Shown piece after piece: positions 32,419-41,493 of a stretch of DNA of 57,082 nt (position 1 is the stretch's first letter; the number at the start of each line of letters is the position of its first letter). This DNA comes from Sulfurimonas sp. Lineage in GTDB: Bacteria > Campylobacterota > Campylobacteria > Campylobacterales > Sulfurimonadaceae. The notes under the pieces were generated by a model, which worked only from the letters and a program-made list of their open reading frames with translations, was not told where the DNA came from and searched no databases. The stretch is taken from positions 1 through 57,082 of the forward strand of contig NZ_JAQVKA010000004.1 of assembly GCF_028694895.1 (NCBI RefSeq), read 5' to 3'. The translations under genes and the position numbers were made by a program.

Positions 32419-32469
32419 GTGCTATTTGTGTAAAATTAGAAACTATTTCATAAAGGGGAGGGCTTTGTT

Positions 32470-33714
32470 ATGAGAAACATATTTGTGTTTTTGCTGCTTA
32501 CAACTGCCCTTTTTGGAGGCGGATATAGAATCCCAGAGACTTCACTAAACGCTGTTGCTCTTGGGGCTGCAAATGTAGCACATATAAGTGGTGCAGACGC
32601 AGCATACTATAACCCAGCAAACATGGCTTTTATGAAAAATGAGGCTCTTATAGAATTAGGAGTCATCTATATCGGGCTTAATAATGTTAATTATCAAGGC
32701 TCATATACAAGTGCTTCAGGTGCTACAACTAGCGGACATAACATAAATGCTACTAGAGAAGACTTTTTCATTCCGACACTTCACTATGTCTCACAAGGTA
32801 TAGACGGAGTTCGCCTTGGAGTGAGCTTAGTTACTCCAGCAGGACTTTCAAAAAGATGGCAAGACGCTCCAGCTGTGTATAGCTCTGAGGAGTTTACACT
32901 AAAGACAATTGAGCTAAATCCGAGTATCGCATATAGAATAAGTGATACACTCGGAGCTGCTTTTGGTCTAAGAGCTATCTATACGGACGGCGTTGTAAAG
33001 AGTACTTCGCCAATTTCGTCACGTGATATGAGTGGAGATAGTGTTGACTTTGGATATAACTTAGCACTTTCATATAAGCCAACCTCAGAGCTTGAGTTTG
33101 CACTAACATATCGCTCAAGAGTAGATTTGACTTCAAAAGGTGATGCTACTCTTTTTTATCGTGATATGACAAATGCTTTTGGTGGAGGTGCTGGAGCAAC
33201 ATATAGCTCTTTTAGTTCTGCATCAGTTAGCGTGCCAGTTCCAGCTATTTTAAACATAGCAGCTGCATATACATTTCCTTCAAAAACAACACTGGAGTTT
33301 GTTTATGAGAGAAACTACTGGAGTGCGTATGAAGAGCTTGATTTTAACTATGGAAGTGGTGTAGATCCTGTAACTAACATTGTTTTTGGCAATCCAGTTG
33401 CAAAGAACTTTAAAGATACAGATGCCTTTCGCTTTGGTGTAACTCAAGAGTTGGATGCACTGAGACTTATGGGTGGTGTGGTTATAGATAAGACTCCAGT
33501 TCCAAACGAAACTATAGGTTTTGAACTTCCAGATAGTGATTCACTCTCACTCTCTTTAGGCACTAGATATCAGATAACTCAGAAGATAAACATAGGATTG
33601 GCGGCTCTTTACTCCATGCGAGAAGATAGAAGAGTCTCAAATGCCTCATTACAAGGCGAATACTCAGATGCAAACGTACTTATAGTTTCATCTGCAGTAG
33701 AGTATAAATTTTAA
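32470..33714 (+). CDS. OmpP1/FadL-family outer membrane transporter
   Basis: The 414-aa protein has a signal peptide (MRNIFVFLLLTTALFGGG), then the N-terminal hatch segment with SGADAAYYNPANMAFM, the NPA motif of FadL-type porins, and alternating amphipathic strands through to a C-terminal SSAVEYKF ending in the aromatic residue favoured by the barrel assembly machinery. Such barrels take up long-chain fatty acids or other hydrophobic compounds. The ATG follows GGGGAGGG. The AAA+ ATPase gene starts eight bases after its stop. Confidence 0.9.
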   Translation: MRNIFVFLLLTTALFGGGYRIPETSLNAVALGAANVAHISGADAAYYNPANMAFMKNEALIELGVIYIGLNNVNYQGSYTSASGATTSGHNINATREDFFIPTLHYVSQGIDGVRLGVSLVTPAGLSKRWQDAPAVYSSEEFTLKTIELNPSIAYRISDTLGAAFGLRAIYTDGVVKSTSPISSRDMSGDSVDFGYNLALSYKPTSELEFALTYRSRVDLTSKGDATLFYRDMTNAFGGGAGATYSSFSSASVSVPVPAILNIAAAYTFPSKTTLEFVYERNYWSAYEELDFNYGSGVDPVTNIVFGNPVAKNFKDTDAFRFGVTQELDALRLMGGVVIDKTPVPNETIGFELPDSDSLSLSLGTRYQITQKINIGLAALYSMREDRRVSNASLQGEYSDANVLIVSSAVEYKF

Positions 33715-33722
33715 GGAATTAT

Positions 33723-35459
33723 TTGGAAACGTTAATAGATTTTTTAGAAGCTAGTGATATAGAGAAAACTCTCATATTTGCTCAGCTAAAATGTAGTAAA
33801 ACAGAGGCAAAACTTCTTAGAGCTCTTGCAAAGAGATATATACAAGGCGAAGATGATGTCTTGGTATTTGATCTTTTAAAAGAGCTTTATGGTGAGAAAA
33901 AGTATGATGCAATCAAACACTTAAAAGAGGTAAAACTTCTCTTAGAACTTGGTTGGTTGTATCAGCAGAGTTTTGCACCCATGAAGATTTCTGAAGTTAC
34001 CCCGCTTGAACTTTTAAACAGTGCACTAGGGCTCTCTCCATCATTTTTAAAGCTTCTTCAAGATGGAGCGCTTGAGAGTGAACTCCCAGACATCAAGCCA
34101 TATAGTGATCATTTAGAGTATCTTCAAGATCAATTTTTACGTATAGATTTATATCAAAAGATGAGTGCAATACGCCAAAATGTTCATGAGCACTCTCTAG
34201 GGATTGATAGAACTCAAGCAAAACTTAATCTCTTAGAAAAACGCATAGAAGATAGAGTAGGTCAAACCACAGGAAAACTGGTACTTGATAAATTTTTTAA
34301 ACAAAAAAAGATGGACTCAAAAGAGCAGGTTATATTTTTAGCACTTCTTCGCGAAGAGTACAGTGCAACTGATGCTTCACTAAGAGAGATGAACACGCTT
34401 ATAGAGCTTATCTCGCTTGATGAGTATGACCGTATAAAAAACAGAGCTCTTTTGGAAGATGGATCTAACCTTATAAATGAGGGAATAATCGATTATGAAG
34501 AGATGTTAAACCCTTTTGGTGGGATTTCAAGAGCTTTTTATATAGTTGATGAAGTGCTTCAAAGCATAATCCACCCTCAAAAAAATAAAAAAATTCGTCG
34601 TATAAAGTTGAATACCCTTATAAGTGAGCAGGATATTTTCGAGCTTGTAGAGCCTGAGACTTCACTAGAAGATGTGGTTTTGGCAAAAGAGACGCAAACC
34701 ACACTAGAAAACCTAATGCGCCAACTAGATAAAGAGGTCGTAAATAGACTTGTTGAGTGGGGTATAAAAGATAAAAAGAGCGGGATTGACGCTAGAATCA
34801 TCTTCTATGGCGCGGCTGGAACTGGTAAAACCATGACTGCTTATTCACTTGCAAAGTCACTAAAGAGAGAAGTTTTGGCGTTTGACTGTTCTAAAATCCT
34901 CTCAATGTATGTAGGCGAGAGTGAGAAAAATGTCAGAAAGATTTTTGATACTTTTTATGATTTATGTGAGAAAACAAAGAGTGAGCCTATACTTTTACTA
35001 AATGAGGCGGATCAGTTTTTAGGCTCAAGATCAAGTGGAGTAACAAGCGGCGCTGATCAGATGCATAACCAGATGCAAAATATCTTCTTAGAGCAGATAG
35101 AAAAGTTTAAAGGCGTTCTTATAGCTACAACAAACCTTCTTGAAAACATAGATAAAGCATTCTCAAGACGCTTTAACTATAAGATAGAGTTTAAAAAACC
35201 AAACAAAGAGCAGAGATTAGAGTTATGGAAAAAGATGCTTCCTAAAGGGGCTCCTTATGAAGATGGTTTTGATATAAATGAACTCTCAACTCACTCTCTA
35301 ACTGGTGGGCAGATAAGCCTAATCATAAAAAACACTGCATACAAAGTAGCGGTGAGAGAGAAGGCACTTTTTACGCTTGAAGATTTTATAGGTGAGATAA
35401 AAAAAGAGAAAGATGCAAGTTTTGATAGCGAAAAGCTAATGGGCTTTTTAAACAAATAG
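33723..35459 (+). CDS. AAA+ ATPase with unusual Walker B (NE for DE)
   Basis: The 578-aa protein starts at TTG with AAGGA five bases before it. The first 330 residues are mainly helical and unfamiliar. The C-terminal AAA+ module has Walker A FYGAAGTGKTM (about residues 359-369), Walker B PILLLNEADQFLG (about residues 420-432) with Asn where the magnesium-coordinating Asp is normal, sensor 1 VLIATTN, and the arginine finger pair SRRFNYKIEF. The same LLxNEAD form occurs in some other bacterial AAA proteins as far as I recall, so it may mark a subfamily. Role unknown; protein remodelling is likely. Confidence 0.83.
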   Translation: METLIDFLEASDIEKTLIFAQLKCSKTEAKLLRALAKRYIQGEDDVLVFDLLKELYGEKKYDAIKHLKEVKLLLELGWLYQQSFAPMKISEVTPLELLNSALGLSPSFLKLLQDGALESELPDIKPYSDHLEYLQDQFLRIDLYQKMSAIRQNVHEHSLGIDRTQAKLNLLEKRIEDRVGQTTGKLVLDKFFKQKKMDSKEQVIFLALLREEYSATDASLREMNTLIELISLDEYDRIKNRALLEDGSNLINEGIIDYEEMLNPFGGISRAFYIVDEVLQSIIHPQKNKKIRRIKLNTLISEQDIFELVEPETSLEDVVLAKETQTTLENLMRQLDKEVVNRLVEWGIKDKKSGIDARIIFYGAAGTGKTMTAYSLAKSLKREVLAFDCSKILSMYVGESEKNVRKIFDTFYDLCEKTKSEPILLLNEADQFLGSRSSGVTSGADQMHNQMQNIFLEQIEKFKGVLIATTNLLENIDKAFSRRFNYKIEFKKPNKEQRLELWKKMLPKGAPYEDGFDINELSTHSLTGGQISLIIKNTAYKVAVREKALFTLEDFIGEIKKEKDASFDSEKLMGFLNK

Positions 35460-35468
35460 GATTTTAAG

Positions 35469-35819
35469 ATGCAAGGTTACATACTTCTCTCTCACGGTAG
35501 CAAAGTTAAAGAGTCAAATGATGCGAGCAAAAATGTTTTAAAAGAGCTAAAAAAAAGTCTTAAAAATGTTGAACTTGCTTTTTTAGAGTTAGCTGAGCCA
35601 GATTTCCAGAGTGCTGTAAAAAGCCTAAAAGAGGCTGGAGTAACTCATATAAAAGTTCTACCTCTTTTTTTAGCTCCAGGAAAACATGTAAGAGAAGATG
35701 TTCCACACCTTTGTGAGACATTTTCTAAAGAGTATGAGATAGAGATAAGCGTGTTAGAGCATATTGGTGCAAATGACGGATATGTGAAACTCATAAAAGA
35801 TATCTTAGAACAAAAGTAA
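35469..35819 (+). CDS. cbiX: CbiX-type sirohydrochlorin chelatase
   Basis: The 116-aa protein is a short, single-domain CbiX. It opens YILLSHGSKVKESN, with the first metal-binding histidine at about residue 9, and has VLPLFLAPGKHVREDVPHL (about residues 61-80) with the second histidine. Short CbiX proteins work as homodimers and insert cobalt into sirohydrochlorin for cobalamin, or iron or nickel for siroheme or F430. The metal here is not decided by sequence. It lies nine bases after the AAA+ gene and four bases before the deaminase gene. Confidence 0.9.
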   Translation: MQGYILLSHGSKVKESNDASKNVLKELKKSLKNVELAFLELAEPDFQSAVKSLKEAGVTHIKVLPLFLAPGKHVREDVPHLCETFSKEYEIEISVLEHIGANDGYVKLIKDILEQK

Positions 35820-35823
35820 CATA

Positions 35824-36276
35824 ATGAATCAAGACTCTATTTTTATGCAAAAAGCCATAAAAGAGGCTTCTTGTGGGCTTAGTAAAGGACACGGTGGCCC
35901 TTTTGGAGCAGTAATTGTTAAGAGTGGAAAAGTTATAGCAAAAGCTCACAACAAAGTCTTAAAACTTGGCGATGCAACAGCTCACGCTGAGATGCAAGCT
36001 ATAAAAAAAGCTTCAAAAAAACTTGGTACATATGATTTGAGTGGATGTGATATATATGCTACATGTATGCCGTGTCCTATGTGCATGGGTGCTATTAGAT
36101 GGGCAAACATAAAGAGCGTTTACTTTGGAGCAACAAGCCAAGACGCAGGTGATATAGGCTTTAGAGACAAAGAGTTTTACGAGAGTGATTTTTTGGAGCT
36201 AAAAAATATACAAAGAGATGAGTGCCTAGAACTCTTTGAAATGTGGAAAGAAAAAGAGGATAAGAGGCTTTACTAA
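35824..36276 (+). CDS. guaD: Guanine deaminase-like cytidine deaminase-fold enzyme
   Basis: The 150-aa zinc enzyme has the HAEMQAI (about residue 54) and CMPCPMCMGAI (about residues 81-91) motifs that bind the catalytic zinc, and an opening GGPFGAVIVKSGKVIA. The closing ATSQDAGDIGFRDKEFYE, where a tRNA adenosine deaminase would differ, resembles Bacillus GuaD, which turns guanine into xanthine. A role on other nucleobases is possible. It is translated right after cbiX; the link between the two is not obvious. Confidence 0.8.
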   Translation: MNQDSIFMQKAIKEASCGLSKGHGGPFGAVIVKSGKVIAKAHNKVLKLGDATAHAEMQAIKKASKKLGTYDLSGCDIYATCMPCPMCMGAIRWANIKSVYFGATSQDAGDIGFRDKEFYESDFLELKNIQRDECLELFEMWKEKEDKRLY

Positions 36277-36290
36277 TCTCTCTTGCGCGA

Positions 36291-36524
36291 TTATTTATTT
36301 ATGAGTGCTAGAACTTCATCCACACTTAAAACTTTCCCACTACTTACCACTTTACCATCAATCACAAGCCCCGGTGTACTAATCACTTGATACTCCATGA
36401 TTTTCATAAGGTCATCAACTTTTAGTATCTGAGCAAACTTTCCACTTGAAGCAACTGCTTGTTTTACGACTGCTTCGAGTTGAGAGCACTTTGAGCAACC
36501 TGTTCCTAAAATTTCTATTTTCAT
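36291..36524 (-). CDS. Mini-thioredoxin (redox-active disulfide protein)
   Basis: Counted from ATG 36524, the product is 77 aa with MKIEILGTGCSKCSQLEAVV, a CxxC site at residues 10-13, and the cis-proline turn VISTPGLVIDGKVV. This is the small thioredoxin-like type often found next to YraQ/ArsP permeases, as here: the permease gene ends ten bases upstream. It may reduce a thiol or metal carried by the permease. The track's longer start covers the permease end and has no ribosome binding site. Confidence 0.85.
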   Translation of the reverse strand: MKIEILGTGCSKCSQLEAVVKQAVASSGKFAQILKVDDLMKIMEYQVISTPGLVIDGKVVSSGKVLSVDEVLALINK

Positions 36525-36534
36525 ATTTTTGCCT

Positions 36535-37500
36535 TTATAAAATAATATTAAATATAAACCCAACAAGAAGTATTGCACTTCCTACGATACTAAAGAAAAT
36601 CGCAATAAGCTTCATACTAAGTACGCGCTTTAAAATCATCGCCTCAGGCAAACTAAGTGCGACAACAGCCATCATAAAACTAAGTGCAGTTCCAAGAAGC
36701 ATTCCTTTTTGGGTTAATACTTCAATAAGTGGCAACATCCCTGCAGCACTTGAGTACATAGGGATTCCAGCTACTACTGCAATAATAGGTGCATACCAAA
36801 CATCTCCACCTGCGTACTTTGTGATAAAGTCAGTTGGAACATATCCATGGATGAATGCTCCTATTGCGATACCTATGATTATGTAGATATAGATTTTGTA
36901 AAATATATCCATAGTCTCATTCCACGCCTCACTAAGCTTAAACCTAAAGAGAGGTTGCTCACTTTTTTGTGGTGTGTTACAACAAGAGTTTATAGGTTTT
37001 ACTTCAAGTAAAATCTCTTTTTCAAGCTTTAAACTCCCTATGATAAGCCCAGCGATAATGGCAATAGCAAGAGCAAAACCAATATAAAGTAGAGTTACTT
37101 TTAGACCAAAGAGAGAAAAAAGCAGGGCAATAACCACAGCATCAGATAAAGGTGCCGAGATAAGATAACTAAATGTTACACCCAAAGGGATTCTAGCTTG
37201 TAAAAAACCTAAAAACAAAGGGATAGCGCTACAAGAGCAAAAAGGGGTAAGCATCCCAAAAAGAGCTGCAAAGATATGTCCAACTATTTTATGATTTGCA
37301 CTCAGATAATCACGTACTCTCTCGATGGGAAAATAACTTCTTAGCAGTGTTACAATATAGACAATAACGATAAGGAGTATAAAAATCTTTATAGTGTCAT
37401 AGAGAAAAAAGTGCAGAGCCTCTCCTAGATGAGTCTTGCTATCAAAGCCTAAAACATCAAAGATTATATAAGCACTAAAACTCTCCCAAACACTAAACAT
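36535..37500 (-). CDS. YraQ/ArsP-type permease (DUF318)
   Basis: From ATG 37500, which has AAGGAAT upstream, the product is 321 aa with about eight to nine membrane helices. The conserved block GMLTPFCSCSAIPLFLGF (about residues 84-101) and the second-half equivalent AGIPMYSSAAGMLPLIEV are typical of DUF318 permeases such as ArsP, which export trivalent organoarsenicals. A loop with NSCCNTPQK carries a vicinal cysteine pair that could bind soft metals or arsenic. No ars genes are adjacent except the mini-thioredoxin downstream. Substrate unknown. Confidence 0.85.
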   Translation of the reverse strand: MFSVWESFSAYIIFDVLGFDSKTHLGEALHFFLYDTIKIFILLIVIVYIVTLLRSYFPIERVRDYLSANHKIVGHIFAALFGMLTPFCSCSAIPLFLGFLQARIPLGVTFSYLISAPLSDAVVIALLFSLFGLKVTLLYIGFALAIAIIAGLIIGSLKLEKEILLEVKPINSCCNTPQKSEQPLFRFKLSEAWNETMDIFYKIYIYIIIGIAIGAFIHGYVPTDFITKYAGGDVWYAPIIAVVAGIPMYSSAAGMLPLIEVLTQKGMLLGTALSFMMAVVALSLPEAMILKRVLSMKLIAIFFSIVGSAILLVGFIFNIIL

Positions 37501-37520
37501 ATTTTGATTCCTTGATAACA

Positions 37521-38168
37521 CTACTCACAATCATATGTATAAGTTGCATTTAGATTTAAGATAGTTGGTTCTTTTGTTGGAGTCTGCATTGTGCTTTTTG
37601 ACATCAACATATTTTGAGCTTCATAGCGGGTATAACCATCAGCTATGATTTCTACATTTTTTACACTGCATTTAGCAATCTCTTCTATGGATAAAATTTC
37701 TGTGTACTCTTTTGCATACTTTATTGCTCTAAACTCTAAAGATGTTTTTTCGATTTTCATATTTTCTTTATCAACTACCCATCTAATAGGTGCTTGTCTT
37801 AGCTCTAAATCTTCTAACTTATCAAAAAAAGCCAGCAGAGTATCTATCTCCTCTATATTTTTAAAACTACACTCAAAATCAGCAGTTCCTATATAGTCTA
37901 AAAGTTCTCTCTCTTTAGAGTTGTAGTTATACTCAGGAGTTATACTATATCCTCCACCTTTACAAAGAGGCTCTTTTTTTATACTCTCTATAGCTTTGTG
38001 CAGAACCTCTTTTGCCTTAGCAGCACTCTCTTTTTTTGCAATCAAAGAAAAAGATAACTGCATTCTATCAGGCTCAAGAGACTCATCAAATGTTTTATTT
38101 ATCTTCAGTTCATAGCCATAGCTAAAAGTTACAAGTAGAGAAATGAGGGATAGTTTTAATAGATTCAT
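37521..38168 (-). CDS. SIMPL (DUF541)-like periplasmic protein
   Basis: The 215-aa product has a signal peptide (MNLLKLSLISLLVTFSYGYE) and a mature part resembling SIMPL/DUF541 proteins: KTFDESLEPDRMQLSFSLIAK at the start, repeated alpha/beta units, and YTYDCE at the end. Cysteines (PLCKGGG, FECSFKN, KCSVKN, YDCE) may form disulfides. Function is unknown; SIMPL proteins are generally exported. It is the first gene of the minus-strand permease/mini-thioredoxin group, divergent from the nuo operon. Confidence 0.7.
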   Translation of the reverse strand: MNLLKLSLISLLVTFSYGYELKINKTFDESLEPDRMQLSFSLIAKKESAAKAKEVLHKAIESIKKEPLCKGGGYSITPEYNYNSKERELLDYIGTADFECSFKNIEEIDTLLAFFDKLEDLELRQAPIRWVVDKENMKIEKTSLEFRAIKYAKEYTEILSIEEIAKCSVKNVEIIADGYTRYEAQNMLMSKSTMQTPTKEPTILNLNATYTYDCE

Positions 38169-38350
38169 AAATCGCCTTTTAATTTTTAAATAATTGTATC
38201 TTCTTTAACTTTGCAAATCAAATTAAAGCTATTTTAAAGAAGTGTTTCTTTAATACACACTCAATATAAAAGGTTAAAATTAAGTGTAGTAATTAGTAAC
38301 ATAAAGAGCCCCAAATTTCATCATAAGCTTGCATTTAATTCTCTTTTTGC

Positions 38351-38356
38351 TACAAT
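38351..38356 (+). promoter_or_regulatory. Putative distal nuo operon promoter (-10)
   Basis: TTTTTGCTACAATCCC gives TACAAT about 100 bases before nuoA. It would yield a leader with the hairpin at 38406-38423. The surrounding 288-base gap (38169-38456) is AT-rich and holds no gene that I can support. Confidence 0.4.
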
Positions 38357-38405
38357 CCCCCTAACTGTTTTTTCTAAAAATATCTATTAGAATTTAGGCT
38401 AAACG

Positions 38406-38440
38406 ACGTATGTTTTTATACGTTTTAAAACAATTATAAT
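38406..38440 (+). promoter_or_regulatory. nuo leader hairpin and proximal -10 box
   Basis: ACGTAT (38406-38411) pairs with ATACGT (38418-38423) around a GTTTTT loop. A perfect TATAAT lies at 38435-38440, only 16 bases before the nuoA ATG; a start from it would begin inside the AGGTAGG ribosome binding site. The hairpin could be an operator for the proximal promoter or a leader structure for the distal one. Confidence 0.35.
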
Positions 38441-38456
38441 AGCAAAGGTAGGTTGT

Positions 38457-38846
38457 ATGGAGCATATAGTGACTTCAAATCCGTATTTTGGGGTATTTGT
38501 ACTATTTCTTTTAACGTTTGGTGCATTTACAATGACAACGATAACGGCTCGTTTGGTGAGTCGTGCATTGGCGGCTAAGAGTAATGAAAAAATTAAATTG
38601 TCAGTTTATGAGTGTGGACCAGAGGTCACAAAACAACCAAATAGAATCTCTCCACAGTTTTATCTATTTGCACTACTCTTCTTACTTTTTGATGTAGAGA
38701 TTGTCTTTATGTTTCCGTGGGCAGTTGATTTTAAATTGCTAGGGTGGTTTGGTTTTGCTGAGATGTTAATGTTTATACTTCTTTTAACTATCGGTTTTGT
38801 TTATGCATGGAAAAAAGGAGCGCTAGAATGGCACAACATAAAGTAA
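38457..38846 (+). CDS. nuoA: NADH-quinone oxidoreductase subunit A
   Basis: This 129-aa membrane subunit has three predicted helices and the conserved [25 protein letters not shown]-type loop, whose YECG is part of the quinone-pocket linkage. The second half contains [15 protein letters not shown], typical of NuoA. It opens the complex I operon with an AGGTAGG site. It overlaps nuoB by 19 bases, with nuoB reading in another frame. Confidence 0.95.
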   Translation: MEHIVTSNPYFGVFVLFLLTFGAFTMTTITARLVSRALAAKSNEKIKLSVYECGPEVTKQPNRISPQFYLFALLFLLFDVEIVFMFPWAVDFKLLGWFGFAEMLMFILLLTIGFVYAWKKGALEWHNIK

Positions 38847-39337
38847 ATTACACACAAAATGGCGGTTTGCCAGTTGCACTTACGAGTATAGATAAAATTG
38901 TAAACTGGGGACGTTCAAACTCTATTTGGGCGCTTACTTACGGTCTTGCTTGTTGTGGTATCGAGATGATGGCTAGTGGTGCTTCAAGATATGACTTTGA
39001 TAGATTTGGAACGATTTTTAGAGCGTCTCCAAGACAAGCGGATGTTATGATAGTTGCTGGGACACTAACTAAAAAACATGCTGAGTTTATCAAAAGACTT
39101 TACGACCAGATGACTGAGCCAAAATGGGTTATATCTATGGGCTCATGCGCAAATACTGGCGGTATGTTTAACACTTATGCAACTGTTCAAGGTGTTGATA
39201 GAATTATACCTGTTGATTTGTATCTTCCAGGGTGTGCTCCACGTCCTGAGACTCTTCAGTATGGTGTGATGCTACTGCAGAAAAAAATACGTGCAAACAA
39301 AGCGTCTCGTGCGCAAGTAGCTAAAAGGTTGATGTAA
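38828..39337 (+). CDS. nuoB: NADH-quinone oxidoreductase subunit B
   Basis: From ATG 38828, with GGAG eight bases upstream inside nuoA, the product is 169 aa; the track start lacks a site. NuoB carries the last iron-sulfur cluster (N2) that gives electrons to quinone. Its ligands are visible in [19 protein letters not shown] and PGCAPRPE. It sits at the junction between the peripheral and membrane arms. nuoC starts one base after its stop. Confidence 0.96.
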   Translation: MAQHKVNYTQNGGLPVALTSIDKIVNWGRSNSIWALTYGLACCGIEMMASGASRYDFDRFGTIFRASPRQADVMIVAGTLTKKHAEFIKRLYDQMTEPKWVISMGSCANTGGMFNTYATVQGVDRIIPVDLYLPGCAPRPETLQYGVMLLQKKIRANKASRAQVAKRLM

Positions 39338-39338
39338 T

Positions 39339-40145
39339 ATGAGAGCTTATAAACCTAAAGATAATGTACAAGCAAAAGCTTACTATACAGATAGATTTTA
39401 TGTATCTCCTCAAGTGCCAAAGAGCCCAGTTGAGAGTGATGAGATATTTGCTAAAGATTTAGAGGCAATAAAAGCAAACTTTACTGTGCTTGATGCATAT
39501 ATTCAAGTTGAGCAGATGGTTGTTTATATCAACCCGCAAGATAATTTTAAAGTTTTAAAACTCTTAAGAGATGAGTGCGAATATACACAACTCTCAGAGA
39601 TGAGCGCTATTGATTGGTTGGCAACTAGAGGCGGATTTGAAATCTTTTATCAGATGCTAAGTATGAATAAACGCAAGCGTATTCGTATCAAAATGTTCAT
39701 CAACAAAGGCGAGAGTGTAAACTCTGTTGAGAAGCTTTTTCGCTCTGCTGATTGGTCTGAGAGAGAGATGTTTGATATGTTTGGTATAGAAGCAAACGGA
39801 CATCCATTTATGAAAAGAATCCTTATGCCATATGATTGGCAAGGATTTCCACTTCTAAAAACTTATCCGCTTCAAGGTGATGAGTTTGCTGCTTGGTATG
39901 AAGTTGATAAGATTTATGGCAAAGAAGCAAGAGATATTATTGGGCCTGAACTTCGTGATAGTGCTAAGGTAGATAGATATGACTCTGAGCGATTTGCACG
40001 CCTTGGATACGAAGTTCCAAAAGGAACTGTGATTACTGGTAATGAGCCAAAAAATGAAGAGAACTACCAAGAAGAAGGTGGCGTGTTTATGATTAAGAAA
40101 TTTGATAAAAAAGATTCGGTCGTTGTTGACGATCCTCAAAGATAG
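39339..40145 (+). CDS. nuoC: NADH-quinone oxidoreductase subunit C
   Basis: The 268-aa protein has the 30-kDa subunit signature [26 protein letters not shown] (about residues 143-168) and [13 protein letters not shown]. It is longer than many NuoC proteins because of an N-terminal stretch of about 40 residues and a C-terminal tail past the core ([15 protein letters not shown]). It is not fused to NuoD, which follows after 14 bases. It helps frame the peripheral arm near the quinone site. Confidence 0.94.
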   Translation: MRAYKPKDNVQAKAYYTDRFYVSPQVPKSPVESDEIFAKDLEAIKANFTVLDAYIQVEQMVVYINPQDNFKVLKLLRDECEYTQLSEMSAIDWLATRGGFEIFYQMLSMNKRKRIRIKMFINKGESVNSVEKLFRSADWSEREMFDMFGIEANGHPFMKRILMPYDWQGFPLLKTYPLQGDEFAAWYEVDKIYGKEARDIIGPELRDSAKVDRYDSERFARLGYEVPKGTVITGNEPKNEENYQEEGGVFMIKKFDKKDSVVVDDPQR

Positions 40146-40159
40146 GTGGAAATAATAAT

Positions 40160-41398
40160 ATGCAAGTAACAAATAGATTAAACCCATTTTTTGAGAACAT
40201 TACCTTTGATAGAGAAGACAATGAGATGATTCTAAACTTTGGTCCGCAGCATCCATCAGCTCACGGACAACTTCGTCTTATGCTTCATCTTCAACAAGAG
40301 CAGATTACAAAAGCTCATCCAGATATTGGTTACCTTCACCGTGGTATGGAGAAGATGGCTGAGAATATGATTTATAATGAGTTTATGCCTACAACTGATC
40401 GTATGGACTATATTGCATCGTCTTCAAATAACTATGGATTTGCACTAGCTGTAGAGAAATTGATAGGTCTTGAAGTTCCTCGTCGTGCAAAAGTTATCCG
40501 TATGATGCTTCTTGAGATAAACCGTCTTATGAGTCACCTTTTCTGGTTAGCTACAACAGCACTTGATATCGGTGCTATGACAGTTTTTCTTTTTGCATTC
40601 CGCGAGAGAGAATACCTTATGGACATCATTGAGGGGTATTGTGGAGCTAGACTTACACATGCTGCTATTCGTATCGGTGGAGTCCCATTAGATATTCAAG
40701 ATACATTTATATCTCAACTAAAAACATTCCTAGATAAGCTTCCGCAAAATATTAAAGATTATGAGGATTTACTAGACACTAACCGTATCTGGCTTATGAG
40801 AATGGAAGATGTTGGAACAATATCTAAAGAGATGGCTCTTTCATGGGGCTGTACAGGTCCAATGTTACGTGCTAGTGGTGTTGCTTGGGATATCCGTAAA
40901 GAAGAGCCTTATGAGCTTTATGATGAAGTAGAATTTCGTGTGCCTTATTCTGATAAAGGTGATAACTTTGCAAGATACCGTATCTACATGGAAGAGATGA
41001 GAGAGTCTGCAAAGATTCTTCATCAAACAATAGATATGTATGAGAAATGTGTAAAAGACAATCAAACTGAGCTTATGGCTCACGCTCCAAAATATATTTC
41101 TGCACCAAAGCTAGATATCATGACTCAAAACTACTCTTTGATGCAACATTTTGTTTTAGTTACACAAGGTATGAGACCTCCGGTTGGCGAGGTTTATGTA
41201 GTTACTGAGTCACCAAAAGGAGAGCTTGGCTTTTTTATCAACTCTCAAGGTGGGCCATACCCATATAGACTAAAACTACGTGCTCCATCATTTTGGCACA
41301 CAGGGATTTTAACTGACCTTTTACCAGGTCATTACATCCCAGATGTTGTTTCAATTATTGGTACAACAAACATCGTATTTGGAGAGGTTGACCGATGA
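40160..41398 (+). CDS. nuoD: NADH-quinone oxidoreductase subunit D
   Basis: The 412-aa protein has [20 protein letters not shown] near residue 27, whose histidine lies by the quinone headgroup, [11 protein letters not shown], and the C-terminal [26 protein letters not shown]. It descends from NiFe hydrogenase large subunits but lacks the NiFe cysteines. The ATG has AGGTGG upstream. Its TGA overlaps the ATG of a 32-codon ORF that fills the gap to the next gene. Confidence 0.96.
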   Translation: MQVTNRLNPFFENITFDREDNEMILNFGPQHPSAHGQLRLMLHLQQEQITKAHPDIGYLHRGMEKMAENMIYNEFMPTTDRMDYIASSSNNYGFALAVEKLIGLEVPRRAKVIRMMLLEINRLMSHLFWLATTALDIGAMTVFLFAFREREYLMDIIEGYCGARLTHAAIRIGGVPLDIQDTFISQLKTFLDKLPQNIKDYEDLLDTNRIWLMRMEDVGTISKEMALSWGCTGPMLRASGVAWDIRKEEPYELYDEVEFRVPYSDKGDNFARYRIYMEEMRESAKILHQTIDMYEKCVKDNQTELMAHAPKYISAPKLDIMTQNYSLMQHFVLVTQGMRPPVGEVYVVTESPKGELGFFINSQGGPYPYRLKLRAPSFWHTGILTDLLPGHYIPDVVSIIGTTNIVFGEVDR

Positions 41399-41493
41399 TA
41401 AATTTTAATAATTTATTCCTCATCGTTAGATGTAGCTTTAGTGATGGGAATTTTGCAAAGAATTCACTTCTTTGTAAAAGGAGACAAATATGA
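41395..41493 (+). CDS. Candidate 32-codon ORF bridging nuoD and the nuoE-position gene
   Basis: An ATG at 41395 overlaps the nuoD stop (ATGA) with GGAGAGG about ten bases upstream. The frame stays open for 32 codons ([13 protein letters not shown] ... KRRQI), and its TGA overlaps the ATG of the next gene, again as ATGA. It exactly fills the only sizeable gap in the operon. It may be a genuine small subunit, a coupling device, or chance. No family is recognised. Confidence 0.3.
   Translation: MINFNNLFLIVRCSFSDGNFAKNSLLCKRRQI
41456..41474 (+). promoter_or_regulatory. Intercistronic hairpin before the nuoE-position gene
   Basis: CAAAGAA (41456-41462) and TTCTTTG (41468-41474) form a perfect seven-base stem with a TTCAC loop, directly before the AAAAGGAG ribosome binding site. 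It could act in transcript processing or set the translation level of the downstream genes. Confidence 0.4.
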
